Source: Cycas panzhihuaensis (Eukaryota > Cycadophyta). Taken from it: 64,000 nt of DNA. The stretch covers positions 241,993,741 to 242,057,740 of the forward strand of contig CM041465.1 of assembly GCA_023213395.1 (NCBI GenBank), written 5' to 3'. The notes under the pieces were generated by a model. It was given only the letters and a program-made list of their open reading frames with translations. It made no database searches and was not told the origin of the DNA. Positions 43,549 to 55,643 of the stretch are shown here, one piece after another (within the stretch, counting starts at the first letter, position 1; each line of letters starts with the position of its first letter). Position numbers and translations under genes: made by a program.

Positions 43549-46280
43549 TGGATGCACGTCTATGGGATAGTCACCTAGCTGGGTAGGAATGACGATGATC
43601 GATATTGGTATCGAGGGTGCGAGTGAAAAACCTACAAGTAAAGTAAGTACCACGCAGGGCACCCCATGTGCCGGAGCGCAAGTTTGGGACCTACAGATAA
43701 TATCCAACTACCTTGGAGTGGTCCTCTATCTCAAAGAGAAAGAGGGAAAGTAAGAGAAGTAGCCCAGATGGACTTAAGAGGAAGGTCCTCCCACCCTTGG
43801 ATGGCCAGAAGGGGAGAAAAGGAATCCTCAAGGGTTTCCCTATGATGGAGGGAAATAAGCGAAACAAGGTAGGCAATAGCCTACGATGTGGCTAGGATCT
43901 TCTTGGTTATTTGACCAAGCAAATGGAGCCAAGAAGGGAGGAGGGAAGTGAGAACAGATGACCAAGCCAAAATCTCCCTTCATGATTCAGGAAAGAAATA
44001 AGAAAGGAAACAGGAATGGGTATCACATGTGCAAGCAAACAATACCAAGTAGGGGTGAGCCGAAAAGGGGCAAGGTAGATTTTTCAAGCCAAGAAAAAGG
44101 AAAGGGCAAATCTCCTATAGGTCCTTTTCCTACGAGAGTTGGGTGCGTAATGTGTAAATATGCAAATGTAAGTAAAAATATATCATTTTCCCTTTCACTT
44201 TTATGTGTAACCTACTTAATTAACACATAGATCTCAAATAAAAGTGCAAAAGGAAAGCAGGGGCAAAAGGAGGAAAGTACGTACCTAGAAGATGTAGCAG
44301 TTGGTGGAAGACCTCACCCACGCACCACATACGTCCTCGTCCACCCACGAATGATTAAGAGGCTTCCTTACCTTCCCCTTTGTGAAAAGAAAGTGAAAGG
44401 AAAGGAGCAAAACAAAGAACCTTACCCGGATCCGAGTGCTTTGCACCTTTGCAAGAACACCGCGGCAACCTACACATACACGAACTTATCCCTTTCAAGA
44501 AGGAGATGCAAGAGATAAACTATGTATGTATAAGAATATATAAGTGCTATCAATGTTAGAGTGTTAATAAGAAATAGTTGCTGCAATAAGCTCCAAAAAC
44601 CCTCTCTCAAGCAAAGCCAAACATCAAGCAAAAATGGAGTAAGGGAAGCCTTAGGATAGCGAACCCTCTACTGAATTCTCTACATAGCCCATAAGCACAA
44701 TGAGATAGTGGTAAGGTTCGTTAAGGACAACCAAGAGATATCAAGAAAAGAGCAACACGGCATTGGGGAAGTATGCAAGGCATGGACTTGCTATGGGCAG
44801 CAATTCAGTGCACAAACCCTTTCTAATTGTAACAAGGGGTACCCAACAACATGGAGGATGCTATGGGGGTCTAAACAAGAGGCGCATAAACTTGGGATCA
44901 ATGCGGCAAGGGGCTACGTATGATGATAGTCTAACACTAGCCTAGGGCTCAATCTCTCCTAATAATCTCAAGAGGAGCATGGAGTAAAAGAAGAGAAGGT
45001 GGGAAGGGATTACCCTTGGAGAGAAGGACTAAAAAGAGGGGCTGCCCCACCTTACTCTCTTCACTCATCCTTAGGACTCTTCTCTCACTGCTCTCTTGAA
45101 GAAAATTAGTGAAGAGAAAGATGGAGTCAAGGGACAACAAGCCAAGTATAATGGAAAAATGACTTTGCAATGGTGAAACTCGAAGGAACCAAGTAAATGA
45201 GATAAGAAATAGGTCTAAAATGGGGTAACTTACTATAAAACTAGAAGGGAAATATTTGTAAGACCTACTAGGCAGATGTATGACAGATCTAGGCCTACTA
45301 ACAGTGAGGAAGAGGGCTCCTATAAGGGTTTGCAGGAGGAAATCCAACAGACAGTTGAAAGGGGCACTTGCTGGGTGAGTTGGAGAAGAGTCAGTGCCAA
45401 AATCACTTGATGAAACCTGGAGAGAGGCTTCCCACCATGGAAGCAAGGAGTTGCAGGCGAGTCCTGGTTTGGGGTGTAGGAAACGCAGGCTTGCAAGTAC
45501 ACCTATAGTAGAAAGAGTAGGAGATCAAGAGTTGCAGTAAGAGTTATTCTGTTAGAGAGTAAAAAATGACCTAAGAGATCCTTAAAATGATGAGGGTTTG
45601 GATACTTATACCCATCCCAGCCGTAAGTGAATGAATAAAGTGCAAATAGGGCTAAGGTGGATGTGAGGACACATGGCAATTTCATGGAAAAAGTGAGAAT
45701 TTCCATGATAGTTTTTAAAAAAATAACTGACAACAGTCACACCACGGTAAACTTTATGGTTCCACTAAGTTTACAGTGGTGTAGGACCAGAAAGCCAGAA
45801 TGGCAGAATTCTAGGTTCTAGAAGCTCTGGGAGGTGATGTGGCCAACCTGGGAGGGGCTAACCCTCCTGTCTAGGTGGCTGAGACAGTCTAAAATGCACG
45901 TGGATAGAGGCAAGCAACATCAATGGGCAAAAGGTCCCAAAAATGGAGTGCTAGGAACCTATGGTCGAGGTATGAATGGATCATATGGACCAAAAAGGGA
46001 CTCGGAGTAGTGTGGAGACAGCAGAGGATCATAAAGCACCATGGGGATGTCTACCTTGTGGAAAGGTAGGTCCCGTTGGGTCATCATAGGCTTGCAATAT
46101 GACAAGTAGCATGAATAGGCAACAAATGCAAGGTAGCCATGCAAATGAAGCAAGCAGTCATGCAACGAGGCAACACTTCTGCCAACCTTTTCAATGAAAG
46201 AGTGCAAGTGAAAAGGGAGAATCATATCTAAGCTTACCTGAGTCGACCTGTCCATATTCATTCTTGGTAGTTGGGAAACA
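43549..46280 (-). repeat. 5' LTR of element C (2.7 kb)
   Basis: Minus strand from TGTTTCCCAACTACC (46280) to GTGCATCCA (43549). Partner of 14718-17461; same length within 12 bases. Promoter module near 45620-45710 (CACATGGCAATTTCATGG... hairpin) and dyad at 45736-45784. No gene supported. Confidence 0.9.
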
Positions 46281-47400
46281 CCCCCCACAAGGATATGATC
46301 CATAAAGAATGGGCTGAGGGTATCTCAATCTACCTCTTGTGCATGGAAAGTAAGGGGGTTGAGTGCCATAAGAGTCACTAAGAGATGTGGAAGGATAAAG
46401 GGTTGAATGGGGAAGTGTGGAATACCTCCCTTGAGGAAGAGACCCATGTGAAGGTGGTGGAATTAATTAGAAAGAGGGAGAGGGCAATAGGTTTTGCATG
46501 AATGACCCTTCAATGGGAGAAGCTACCCCATACGGGTGAAGGGGGTTTGCCCCATACATTGGAAGGGGATTTGAACCTCCATGCCCCTAAGGTGGTGATG
46601 TGTATCCTAGGGGAACATACAAGGATGGTTTTGTTAAATGTGGATGTGGATGGGTAGATGGTAAGCGTCCTTGACCAAGGAAGCATAGTCACATGGGTAT
46701 GGTGGGTAAAGGGGATAAGTGGAGGGTAGTTAGTGGGGGAATGGGAGTATGAAGGGAAGATGCATTTGCCCCCTCTTATGGGCAATGTACACCTTGTGTT
46801 GGCTCATTCTCTACTAACATACTTGAAGGTAAGGGTGTAGTAGTAATAGTGTTGGATATATTGGGAGGTGGCATTTGAACATGATAAGGTAGGGGAATAG
46901 TCAAAGAAGTTAAGAAAGTACTAGTGAGAAGCCATTGTAACCACCCCGATAGAGGTTAGCTAGTGATGGCTTCAAAGCACTCCCTTAGTGCTTCAACTAA
47001 ATCCTCAGGAGGGGTATCTTTAGGGTCTTAGGAGGCAGAGGGCTCTTCATCATGACAAAGATGGATAGGATAAGGAATCCATACATGCTTGGGATGCGAG
47101 GCATGATTGTAATTGTAAGGCCCCTCAAGCATATAAGAATGTAGAGCAATAGAATTATGCTCATCTTATGATAATATATGATGAAAAGGATTATTTCTAG
47201 CATGGACAGTGACCTCATAGGGGTAATGAGCCTCAACTTGGGGCCAATCTTGAGGATGTAGGTCATTGGCCCAACCAATAGGGTAGTTCTCCATTAGTGA
47301 CTTTTGGTCACTTGATTCAATAGAGGTATACGTAGAGGGGACTTCCAAAGGGGGGAAACCGCATAAACAACATAATATGTCGTGCTTTCATAAATTTTAG
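46281..47400 (-). pseudogene. gag of element G, N-terminal part
   Basis: Diverged gag of the same family: minus strand MENYPIGWANDLHPQDWPQ (about 47295-47240) matches EGYPSDWAYH of A-D, and the Pro-rich linker with TPYGVASPIEGS-like codons and GGTGATGTGTATCC (46500-46620) matches the linker just before the gag core. Joins the fragment at 14504-14717 once C is removed. Only short open stretches remain (61-93 codons). Confidence 0.65.
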
Positions 47401-47537
47401 TGCACCTAAGGAATCATATGGATAAGGTAAAAAGGTGAGAAGGTCCATCCATAAATAAAAGGACCCCTAGAAAGCAACAGTGAGGAGGAGAGAATGGGAA
47501 GGGCCTAACAATGCTAAGGAGCTTCCAACTGGCAAGA

Positions 47538-47555
47538 TCCCTAGTATGGTTATCA
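47538..47555 (-). other. Primer-binding site of element G
   Basis: Minus strand TGATAACCATACTAGGGA, one base from the LTR end at 47557; transitions from consensus at three positions. Confidence 0.7.
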
Positions 47556-47556
47556 G

Positions 47557-49988
47557 TGAAATACCTAAAGCATGGTGTAGAATGCAATTGACAAACCTAA
47601 TAGAATAATCCTAGGGCATAAGTGGTGAGTTTGGAGGATGAGAGCAATCTAAAACCTAGCTTAAGGCACTCATGTACCTCTTGGACATAAATGAGGTATG
47701 TATCGTGGTTCTAGAAGATGAAAGTGCAGTTATCCTAGGGCAACCCAAATGTTGATATGTTTATGTGGGTGATCCTAATTTCTGATATGACAAACCTATT
47801 GGCAATCTAAGATGAATAGGGGTCAACACACACATGCATGCATATACTTTTTTATTCAATAAATGCAAAGGAAGTAGCCTAAAGATCAATATCACTCCAC
47901 GAGTTTAAGGATTCGCAACTGCACAATCCCTCCCTTCACTTGGGCTTTTGCAAATGTCATGTAAGTCCTAGACTATATGCATGTATTTCTTTTTGTTTTC
48001 TCTTCCTTTTTTTCTTGTTTTTTTTTTTTTTTTTCTCTTTTGAAGAATTGGTAAAGTAACAAGGAAAGAATAATGTAATAAGAGATTGAAAAAAGATAAA
48101 ACAAACTTTTTCTTTTTTTTCTATCTCTCTTTATTTTTAGGACATGAGTGGGAGGATATGAGAGAGAAAGGGATGAAATAGAACAATCAAATCAAGGTAT
48201 ACCTCTCTCTCCCTTTTCTTTTCTTCTTTTTCTCTTCCTATTGTCCCTCTTTGATTTTTTTTTTCTTTTTTTTTTGAAATAAAAAAGAGAAATTAAATAA
48301 AGAAAACATTGCAAAAGGTAAAAAAGTTGTAATGTATAGCTGAAAGAACGAACATTTGATAAAGAGGAAGCTTGCTATCCACAATCACCCTATACTCAAT
48401 GTGGAAGCAGAGGAGTGGGCTAAACTTACCTGCCCTTGGGAGAAATTCATTAATGTCTCCACTTATTGGCCACATGACAAGAAAAAGAGAGAACAAAAGC
48501 AACAAATTCAAGAGGAATTGCAAATAAATAAGATTACTCGTCACCTTTATGATGCATAGCGGAATTCAATAATAATTGTGAAATTTCTCAAGTATACATG
48601 CTGAATTGAGCCTTGAAAATTCTGTTCTTCTTCCCTGCAGATAAGTTATCTTTTCTTGTAATAATATATGATATATATATGGACTACCTAATAGGAAGTG
48701 AATAAAATATCATATAAACCTAGAAAAAATATATAGGAATCAATGTTAAGCTATTGAGCATGCAAAATAGAGTGATGAGGAAGGGTTGGGGCCTCAGAAT
48801 GGCACCGTCCCCCTATGAATTTAGTTTCTAAAGTTGTAGTAAGGAAACCTCCTCTTAGCTTTCAAACCTGTTCTAAATAAAGGAATAAAATAGCAAGGAA
48901 AACCAAGTAACAAAGGACACAATTCAAGATATGAGTGCGAGAAGATGCAATAAAGAAATAACCTATCCTCCAATCATCTAAGACTCACACATCATGGTGT
49001 AGTCAAGATGGAATAATAAATGAAGGGACTACCTCAATGATGAAGAGGGGACTACTGATTCTTTTGTTGGGGAATGATGGGCAATGGCAACTAGAATTCT
49101 CCCTCAAGGCCTCTCCAAGATAGTGGTGCTCCCAAAAGCTAGTAGTTCTAGTAGAATTTTGATATCATATCCATGGTATCTCTATTATAAAATGATCTCC
49201 TCTCCTCCTTTGGAAAAAAAGGGGGTTTTTTATAAAGAGAGGAAGGTGAGGGGTTGGTAGTTTTCTACTGATAATATGGGGAAAGCCACTGAATAGAAAC
49301 CATGTACTATACTCATGGTTTAAGAGATTGAGAATGAGCAAACCAAGAAAGAATAAAGAAAATGAAGATCTTTAGGCATGTTTAGCCTCCCAACACTAGT
49401 ACGAGCTAATCTGGGCCTGACATAGCCTATTAAGTCAAAGACCCAACCATTAATGAGCCAACTATCAGCATTAAACCTATAACTAGGTTGGTGACAATCA
49501 TACCACAAACTCTTTTATGATACCATAAATATATTTGCAGTACTATGAATGTAAATAACAAATAGAATGTTACCATAATAGAAGCATTTTTTCTAACTTT
49601 CTCTCATGCAGACAAGCAAACTTATTAAAGGGGGGATACTACAGGAATTAATCTACCACTACTGAGTGAGAAGAAAGTGGAGACAATGCCAAACAAGTAG
49701 GAAAATAATCAATCAAAGTAAGGAACATGTTGTATATGGCTGAGGAGCAACCATTTTCCAACTTAAGAACTTTGATGGGGGACATCAGGGCCATGGACAA
49801 ATGTTTTGATTGTCATCAATATGCATATCAAGATATGGCACAATCCATAAGCAAGTAAACAAGAATATGTCTACCAAATAATCTGAATATATATATTTCA
49901 ATAAAAGAAGGAAATGAGGGTGTAAACATGCATGTACTTACCTTGCTTAACTAATCATCCAAATCCCATTCTCAGAAGCTGTGAATCA
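47557..49988 (-). repeat. 5' LTR of element G (2.4 kb)
   Basis: Minus strand from TGATTCACAGCTTCTGAG (at 49988; family TGTTTCCCGGCTACCGGG) to GGTATTTCA (47557). AT-rich and strongly diverged, with T-rich runs at 48000-48290. No gene seen in its 2.4 kb. Confidence 0.7.
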
Positions 49989-50655
49989 AGAGTCATCACT
50001 GATATTAATAAGTTTCCACTAGCTTATCCATGAGCAAATTTATGCTATGGTCTTAATTCCTTTAGACCTCTTACTCTGGGTAGTCCTTTCCTTGTTTCTA
50101 TAGATTGAGTCCATTATTATTAATATGAGTAGGAGTCTCAATTAGGATAGGTTAGTTGGCATAGGGATTTAACTATATAGGATAGGTGCATAGTGATGTA
50201 GGAGTTGTGGGTATTTATGCTCAATCAACCTCCTCATATTCTAAGGGATTTTTATGTGCCAATTGGTCCTTCTAAGGATGTTAGTTATAGTTTAATTAAT
50301 CTTATCTTGAGTTATAATTAGCTTAGCTTTAATTTATTTTTCTCTACTGATGTATGTTTACTTCATCTGCCTGCCTACACTACACCTTTTATTTTACTAA
50401 TTAGTTGTAGTTAGTCTTAGTTATTTTGCATTTTTATTTTCATCTTCTCTTAGCATGTTGCATACACTTACATGTTGCCCTTAGTCTAGCTAGTCAAGTA
50501 CTATTTCCTTCACCCTATAATTGCCTACAAGAGATGTGTAAGCACTCCTATAGGAGATATATGTTTGTTCTCTTCCTCACATAGGTCCCTTGCACCCTTT
50601 AGGCTGCCATGGGGTTATGATTTACATGTCCTCTCTCCCTACTCATCTGTTCTCA
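49989..50655 (+). repeat. 3' part of an LTR in plus orientation (element I)
   Basis: Ends ...TCTCA directly before a family-type primer-binding site on the plus strand, so it is the end of a 5' LTR of an element pointing right. The CATAGGTCCCTTGCACCC region (50581-) resembles the U5 stretch of other family LTRs. It starts abruptly at the outer end of LTR G, which implies that G inserted into this LTR. Confidence 0.5.
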
Positions 50656-50656
50656 T

Positions 50657-50674
50657 TAGCAACCATACTAGGGA
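50657..50674 (+). other. Primer-binding site of element I (plus strand)
   Basis: TAGCAACCATACTAGGGA against consensus TGGCGACCATACTGGGGA, three transitions, followed by CTCACTAATAGGG like the CTTACTAGTAAAGG following the site in C. Confidence 0.6.
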
Positions 50675-51183
50675 CTCACTAATAGGGTGTTAGCCTTATA
50701 TTACATTCTTATCTCCCTTTGTTCCTCTTCGTTTTAGCCCTTTAAGATAGGATGAGGTTCTCCTAACTTTGGCATTCACCTACTATGAGGATCCCTCATG
50801 CCTTCACCCTACTTCTAGAACTTAGGTATATATCACCTTTGAATCTTGTCCTTTCTCTTTAATCCTTTCCTCTCATATGTGATGATTCTCTCATCATCTT
50901 TAAGGCCATATCCTACCTAATTTTGATTTATCCTACTTACCTTATTCTTCACCTGATGAGCATCCTTTAATGATAGGATAATTTCCTCCTGAGTGGTCCT
51001 AGGACCTATTGTATTCTTAGCCTTTGTACTAGTTCCAAGACCCTTAGTAAGCTCAAGATCCATATCAAACCTATACCTAAGATTGTTCATAATCTACTAA
51101 TCCTTATCCTTCTTAACATCCTTATCAGGAGAGTGTTAGCCTGACCTACCAAACCTATGAAGTTTAAGGTTTCTATTAGAACA
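50675..51183 (+). pseudogene. Leader and decayed gag start of element I
   Basis: Follows a plus-strand primer-binding site and ends at the LTR start at 51184. A GAGGATCCCTCATGCCTTC stretch near 50795 is compatible with the GLPPLLEDPGYH codons of other gag starts, but most of the region has no readable frame. Confidence 0.35.
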
Positions 51184-54100
51184 TATTTCCCCACTACTAG
51201 GAATGGACATGGATAGTGCCTCTCAGGTAGGCACAGGTATAAATCTCTATCTTCTCTCCTTAATTACTTTAGGATGTAGTGAGATTGATGATTACACTTT
51301 GTATGACATTATTGCATGCATAGTTGAGATGCTTAGTTTGCCTACCCATTCTTGTGCCTATGATTATGATCTAGCCTATGACGACTCATGACCATCATCT
51401 TATGGCACTATACAGCCCCTTATGACACCTCCTCATCACTCTTGGATACTCATGGGCCCCCATAGACCACCTTTTATTCATAATTAGCATTATACATGAT
51501 CCTTAGTACCTCATTTTAGGCTTGATCACCCTTGTATATGCCATTCATCCCTCATTAGGGCCTTTATTACCCTCTTTTACACATTCGAGAAGCCCCACCA
51601 ATGCCTAGAGGTCCCTTAAAGGCCTTACTAGTCCATCATGCCTCTTTGTTATGCCTTAGGGCCCTCCTTTTAAGGGTGCCCTAGGCTTCCTTTCTTTTTT
51701 TCTTGTATTTTATTCACACCACAATAATATGCACAATACTGTGGTAAACTTTGTAATACCACGAAGTTTGCCATTGGGCTACTGTCCATTAACTTTTATG
51801 GCTTGGCAACACCTAGTTTTGCATTTATTGTGAAGGTGGCATGTGACAGAATGTTGTTTCCTACCCATAGAAAACCCTAATCACTCAGGAAACCTAATTT
51901 GTGCATAAAAACCCAATTATGAGTTCATTCTACCTCTCTTGGCTCTTATATGAAAGGAAAAATGCTTCCCACCTGCACTTATGGTCTCTCCTTCTAATCT
52001 TCTCTTCTCCAAGGGGGAAACTCTAGAACATAGGTCTATACTAGCTCTTCTCTAGTAGGTCTTCCTTCCATGGTTCTCACCCTAGATGCAATAATAAGTT
52101 TTGCAAGGTTTTGAGTCTTATTCTTGCCTCCAAAATGATCCCTTCTCCACCTAGCAAGAGGGATCCTCATCCTTTTATTGGTGCATGAGGTAACATCTAT
52201 TTTACTTCAATTTTTGTGATTGTATTAAGTTTATTTCTTATTGTTCTTTCTTTTGTAAAGCATATTTAGTATATATTTCCATTTATTTCAAGTTTTGCGT
52301 GCATCTTCATCTCTTTTTGGGTGTCTAAAGGAAGGCAAACCCTTTCTTTCTCCTTGATTGTACCTCCATATCCCTTGGGTTTTTCTTGGTACACAAGTAG
52401 GTGGATTGTGAAATTTCTTTGAGAGGGAGAAGAGGAGTTCATGACTAGGGTTCTGAACCTTACATCCATATCCTCCATGGTAGCCCCCTACTTCTCCTAG
52501 TTTTCTTACTCCATACCCATCTTGCATATTAAGAAACTTGTTAGGTGAGGGCTTCTACTGGGCATGGTGTTTGCGGCCCCTTGCAATGCCTGCAACTAGC
52601 TCTTATATGTGCTATTTTGAAGCAAGTCTCTTCATATGCTTTTCCATTTTATGGGATTTCCATTTCCCTTGCATATCTTGCAAAAGTTGCAAGATTGCAA
52701 CTTTTGCAACATTTACATTTCTTTTAGCTTTTATAACTTCTTGAACCTTGTAAGTTACATCACTTTTATTTGCTTGAAATTATAAATCTTCTCCTAACTT
52801 GTTTCTTGGAGTACTTGAGCATGCAGGAGATAGCTTATTTGAGGGAGTTAGCCATTTCAAGGCTCTCCTTTCTCTCACCTTTGAAACTCCCCTTTTCCCC
52901 TAAATATTACTTCGAAACATTTAAGTATATAGTGGGAAGATTAAGAAGTGTATTGTTTCTTTTCTTTCGAAACATTAAGCAAGTTTATATTTCATTTTGA
53001 TGAGCATATGTACACACATACACACCCATATGTGTATGCACATGTATATTATTGCTTTTTAGGAGGTTTTATCCACAAGGAAACTCCACCTACTTTGAGC
53101 AAGCAAGATCGTGTTGGAAGGTACATATATCTTATTTACATTTGTTTCCTTTTGAAACTTTCCTTTAGAGTTATTTCTCTTTTGTAATACATTCCAAGGA
53201 AGGTAAGGGAGCCCCACCTAGGGTTTCATCCATAATTCCAACCATGGCTTGGAGTGTAAGGTGACTGATAAAAGGAAGACAATGAAGGAAAGAGAGGCAA
53301 TCCGTTGACTGGCTTATTTCTAGGTGCATCTCTTCCAACCTTCCTCTTCTTCCTTATTCCTTCCCCCTCCTCCCCACCCCCCCTCTCTCAAAAAGGAAAT
53401 TAGTTGCATTTACACATAGCTCGCAATCATTTATTTTTCTTACTTCCATCCATCTAAAGGAAAGTATAAAGGAATATCATCTATATTTTTTCTCTTGATC
53501 TTTGCATTAGTGTGCATTGACCTTGCTTCCCCCTTTACTCTCACATAAGCATGAAAATGGGTAACTTGAACTAGTGCATCCTTTGTTTCTCTCCTAAAAG
53601 GAAAGTGATAGAAGGGGTTTTCTTTTCTTTGTCACACCCTCCTCTTGCATTTACTTTGCATGAACAAGAGTAGGAATGAGAGAGGGAGCTTAGGCTTTTG
53701 ATAGTCATCCTTCTTCTATGCATTATTAAGGAAAGTTGCAAAGGTCACCCATACTCTTCCTCTATTTTGCACCCCCTTTATCCCTTCATTTAATTATTTT
53801 TCCCATTAATAAAGCTAAAAGAGAGAGTATATTTTGAGTATCTCTATATCTTTACACTTTCTTTAAACAAGACTAAAACACTACCCAAACTATTTAGTGT
53901 GACTAGTCAGCTTGCCTTATTTAAACTAAATCCTAGAGGCATTCCTTTAGGTGATGTTTAGTAAGACATGCCATTAGTATTGTCTTCTTTTTGGATTTGG
54001 TTCCCACACAACAAATCCCTTTCACATCTTCTAACCAACCATTGCACTCTCTCATTCTATAGGTCCCTACGCTATTAGTTCTTGGCTCCACTTTTCCCTT

Positions 54101-54370
54101 TCTTTCGAGAAGAGAGCTTTGATCCTCCCTCTCCTTCCTGAACCCATCAGGATAGGAGAGTCTTTTCTTAGGCTACTTGATGGATTGAGGATGCCCTTGC
54201 CTAACTTGAATTTGAGAAGGTACCTACCAAAAAGGGAAGTCTTATGCACTATTTGTGGGTCTCTAAACCTACATTCTGATGTGTGGACATCCTTTGTTGA
54301 TGAACTATCTTCTTATCCTTAAGGACCTTTAAGCCCCTAGCTTAGTGATAGTGTAGGCTTAATATCCTTA
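51184..54370 (+). repeat. LTR H in plus orientation (about 3.1 kb, 3' end decayed)
   Basis: Starts TATTTCCCCACTACTAGG then AATGGA, the inverted counterpart of the minus-strand LTRs. Landmarks follow in the right order: GCCTATGACGACTC (51377), dyad CTGTGGTAAACTTT...ACGAAGTTTGCC (51740-51772), GGCATGTGAC (G-box remnant), AAAACCCTAA and TATA-like GCATAAAAACCC (51903-51914), then the CTTTGATCCTCCC... and CAAAAAGGGAAG...ATTTGTGGGTC stretches (54115-54260) matching U5 of LTR D. The last bases and any primer-binding site are missing: gag core follows at 54377. Frames inside (for example 54119-54322) are LTR sequence, not genes. Confidence 0.7.
51837..51914 (+). promoter_or_regulatory. Promoter module of LTR H
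   Basis: GGCATGTGAC (decayed G-box), AAAACCCTAATCACTCAGG with AAACCTAA (telo-box pair, partner arm lost), and GCATAAAAACCC, in the same order and spacing as in the LTRs of D but on the plus strand. Confidence 0.5.
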
Positions 54371-55643
54371 TCCTTAGTGACTCCCTATCCCTTCATTGAC
54401 TATAGATCAACTTCTTTATCCATCGAGGCATTAAGGACCAACTTACTGCCTCATCCCCCTAATATGCCTAAGTTTAATAGGACCTCTTTGCAAGACCTAA
54501 CCGAGTATATTGGGAGTTTCTCCATGGCATGTATCGATTACTGGGTCTATGATCACATCCTAATGAAACTTTTTCCATGTTCCTTATAGGGCATTGCCCT
54601 TAAGTGGTTTTATCACCTCCCTACCCATTTGATTCATTCATTCCAACAACTCATGGATGAGTTCATCAACTATTTTGATGTTGCTTGTCCCTTCAATATG
54701 GTATAAAAGCCTTACTATCCCTTAAACAAGGTCATGAGGAGGTGAATCATGACTTTGTTAGGCACTTTCACGATCTTCTTCACTCCACGAAGGCCACATT
54801 GCCTAAGGAGCTGAAGAGGGATCTCTTCGTGAATGCCCTATATCCTAAGGTATATGTTGAAGTCCTCAAAATGGGGGCAACAACATGTGACTCTGCCATA
54901 GCTAAGTGCTTGGCTGTTGAGGCTATTGAAATCTAAGCAGCCCTCAAAAACCTCTCAAACCATCACAACAATGTGGGGTATCCCCTCTGTCTCATGACAT
55001 AAAATCCCAACAACCGTAAAAGTCTTCAACCCACTCAACGGAGGATACTTTGGATCCTTTGACTTTTTCCATATATTCTTTCATATATACGATGAAGGAG
55101 ATTAAGCTCCAAGATCCTCCCTTATCACCAAACTCCCATAGACCTATCCACTAGGCTTCCCAAGAAGCACCTCTTAAGGATGGAAATACCAATTCCTCTC
55201 AAACAGGGAAGACCAAGCCTTCCTTAGAAAATAAGTGGTGCTCCATCCATGGTGACTAATTTCATGAGGATCTTTAATATAGGGAACAACTTCCTAAACC
55301 CGCTCCACATTGTGATTCCTCCCCTAGGTAGGTTTCCAAGCCTAATCTAGACCAGCCTGTCCATAGAGATCCCTTTCCCAAACATGGGGAATAAGATCAT
55401 CATACCTAGTATAAAGGGAATTAGAATAGGGGGAGATCTCCTAACCCTCATCTTACATAAGCTAAAGGGAAGGGGGTAAGAAGTCCTTCCTCTTCTTTTG
55501 GTTCTTTCCATTGAACCCCTTTGCCTTCTTGATCCCAAAATAAGGGAAAGAGAGTCATCGAGATACTTGAGACCATACCCCTATATGCTTTGATTAGGTC
55601 TCAAGTGGCTAAAGAGGCCCTAGGTGCATCTTCCTCTTCTTAA
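54371..55643 (+). pseudogene. gag core of a plus-strand Tat-type element
   Basis: Plus strand: PYPFIDYRSTSLSIEALRTNLLP (54383), LTEYIGSFSMACIDYWVYDHILMKLF, stop, ALKWFYHLP, FQQLMDEFINYFDVA, a frameshift, then ALLSLKQGHEEVNHDFVRHFHDLLHSTKATLPKELKRD (54700-54820). A zinc knuckle remnant WCSIHGD-stop-FHEDL is at about 55230-55275. The first 370 or so codons of gag and the leader are absent, so LTR H is joined straight to the core by deletion, or belongs to a solo LTR within gag of element I. Confidence 0.8.

Larger units (their letters stand above)
14718..46280 (-). mobile_element. Tat-type Ty3/gypsy retrotransposon C, near complete, split by element D
   Basis: 5' LTR 46280-43549, primer-binding site, gag (43384-42494, then 28046-26150 across the D insertion), PR, RT, RNase H, integrase to 22258, an antisense PMD gene (18885-21451 plus strand), second RNase H (18310-17880), polypurine tract and 3' LTR 17461-14718. 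Without D it is about 17.1 kb. The two LTRs share ends and internal landmarks but differ at several percent of positions by eye, mostly by transitions, so the insertion is old. It lies in the gag of element G. Confidence 0.9.
14504..49988 (-). mobile_element. Retrotransposon G, host of elements C and F
   Basis: Only the 5' LTR (47557-49988), leader and gag (46281-47400 and 14504-14717) are in view; the interval between belongs to C and D. At 14503 the gag is cut by the end of element F, beyond which the rest of G must lie to the left. G is minus-strand and its right end abuts a plus-strand LTR fragment (I). Confidence 0.6.

Noticed and set aside
14500-49988. Repeated similar blocks considered as tandem segmental duplication
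   Set aside because: Each block has LTR ends, primer-binding or polypurine sites, and target duplications (C, D), which nested insertion explains better.
54119-54322. 67-codon plus frame with CTICG motif, considered as a zinc-binding protein
   Set aside because: Aligns with the U5 part of LTR D in reverse complement, so it is LTR sequence.
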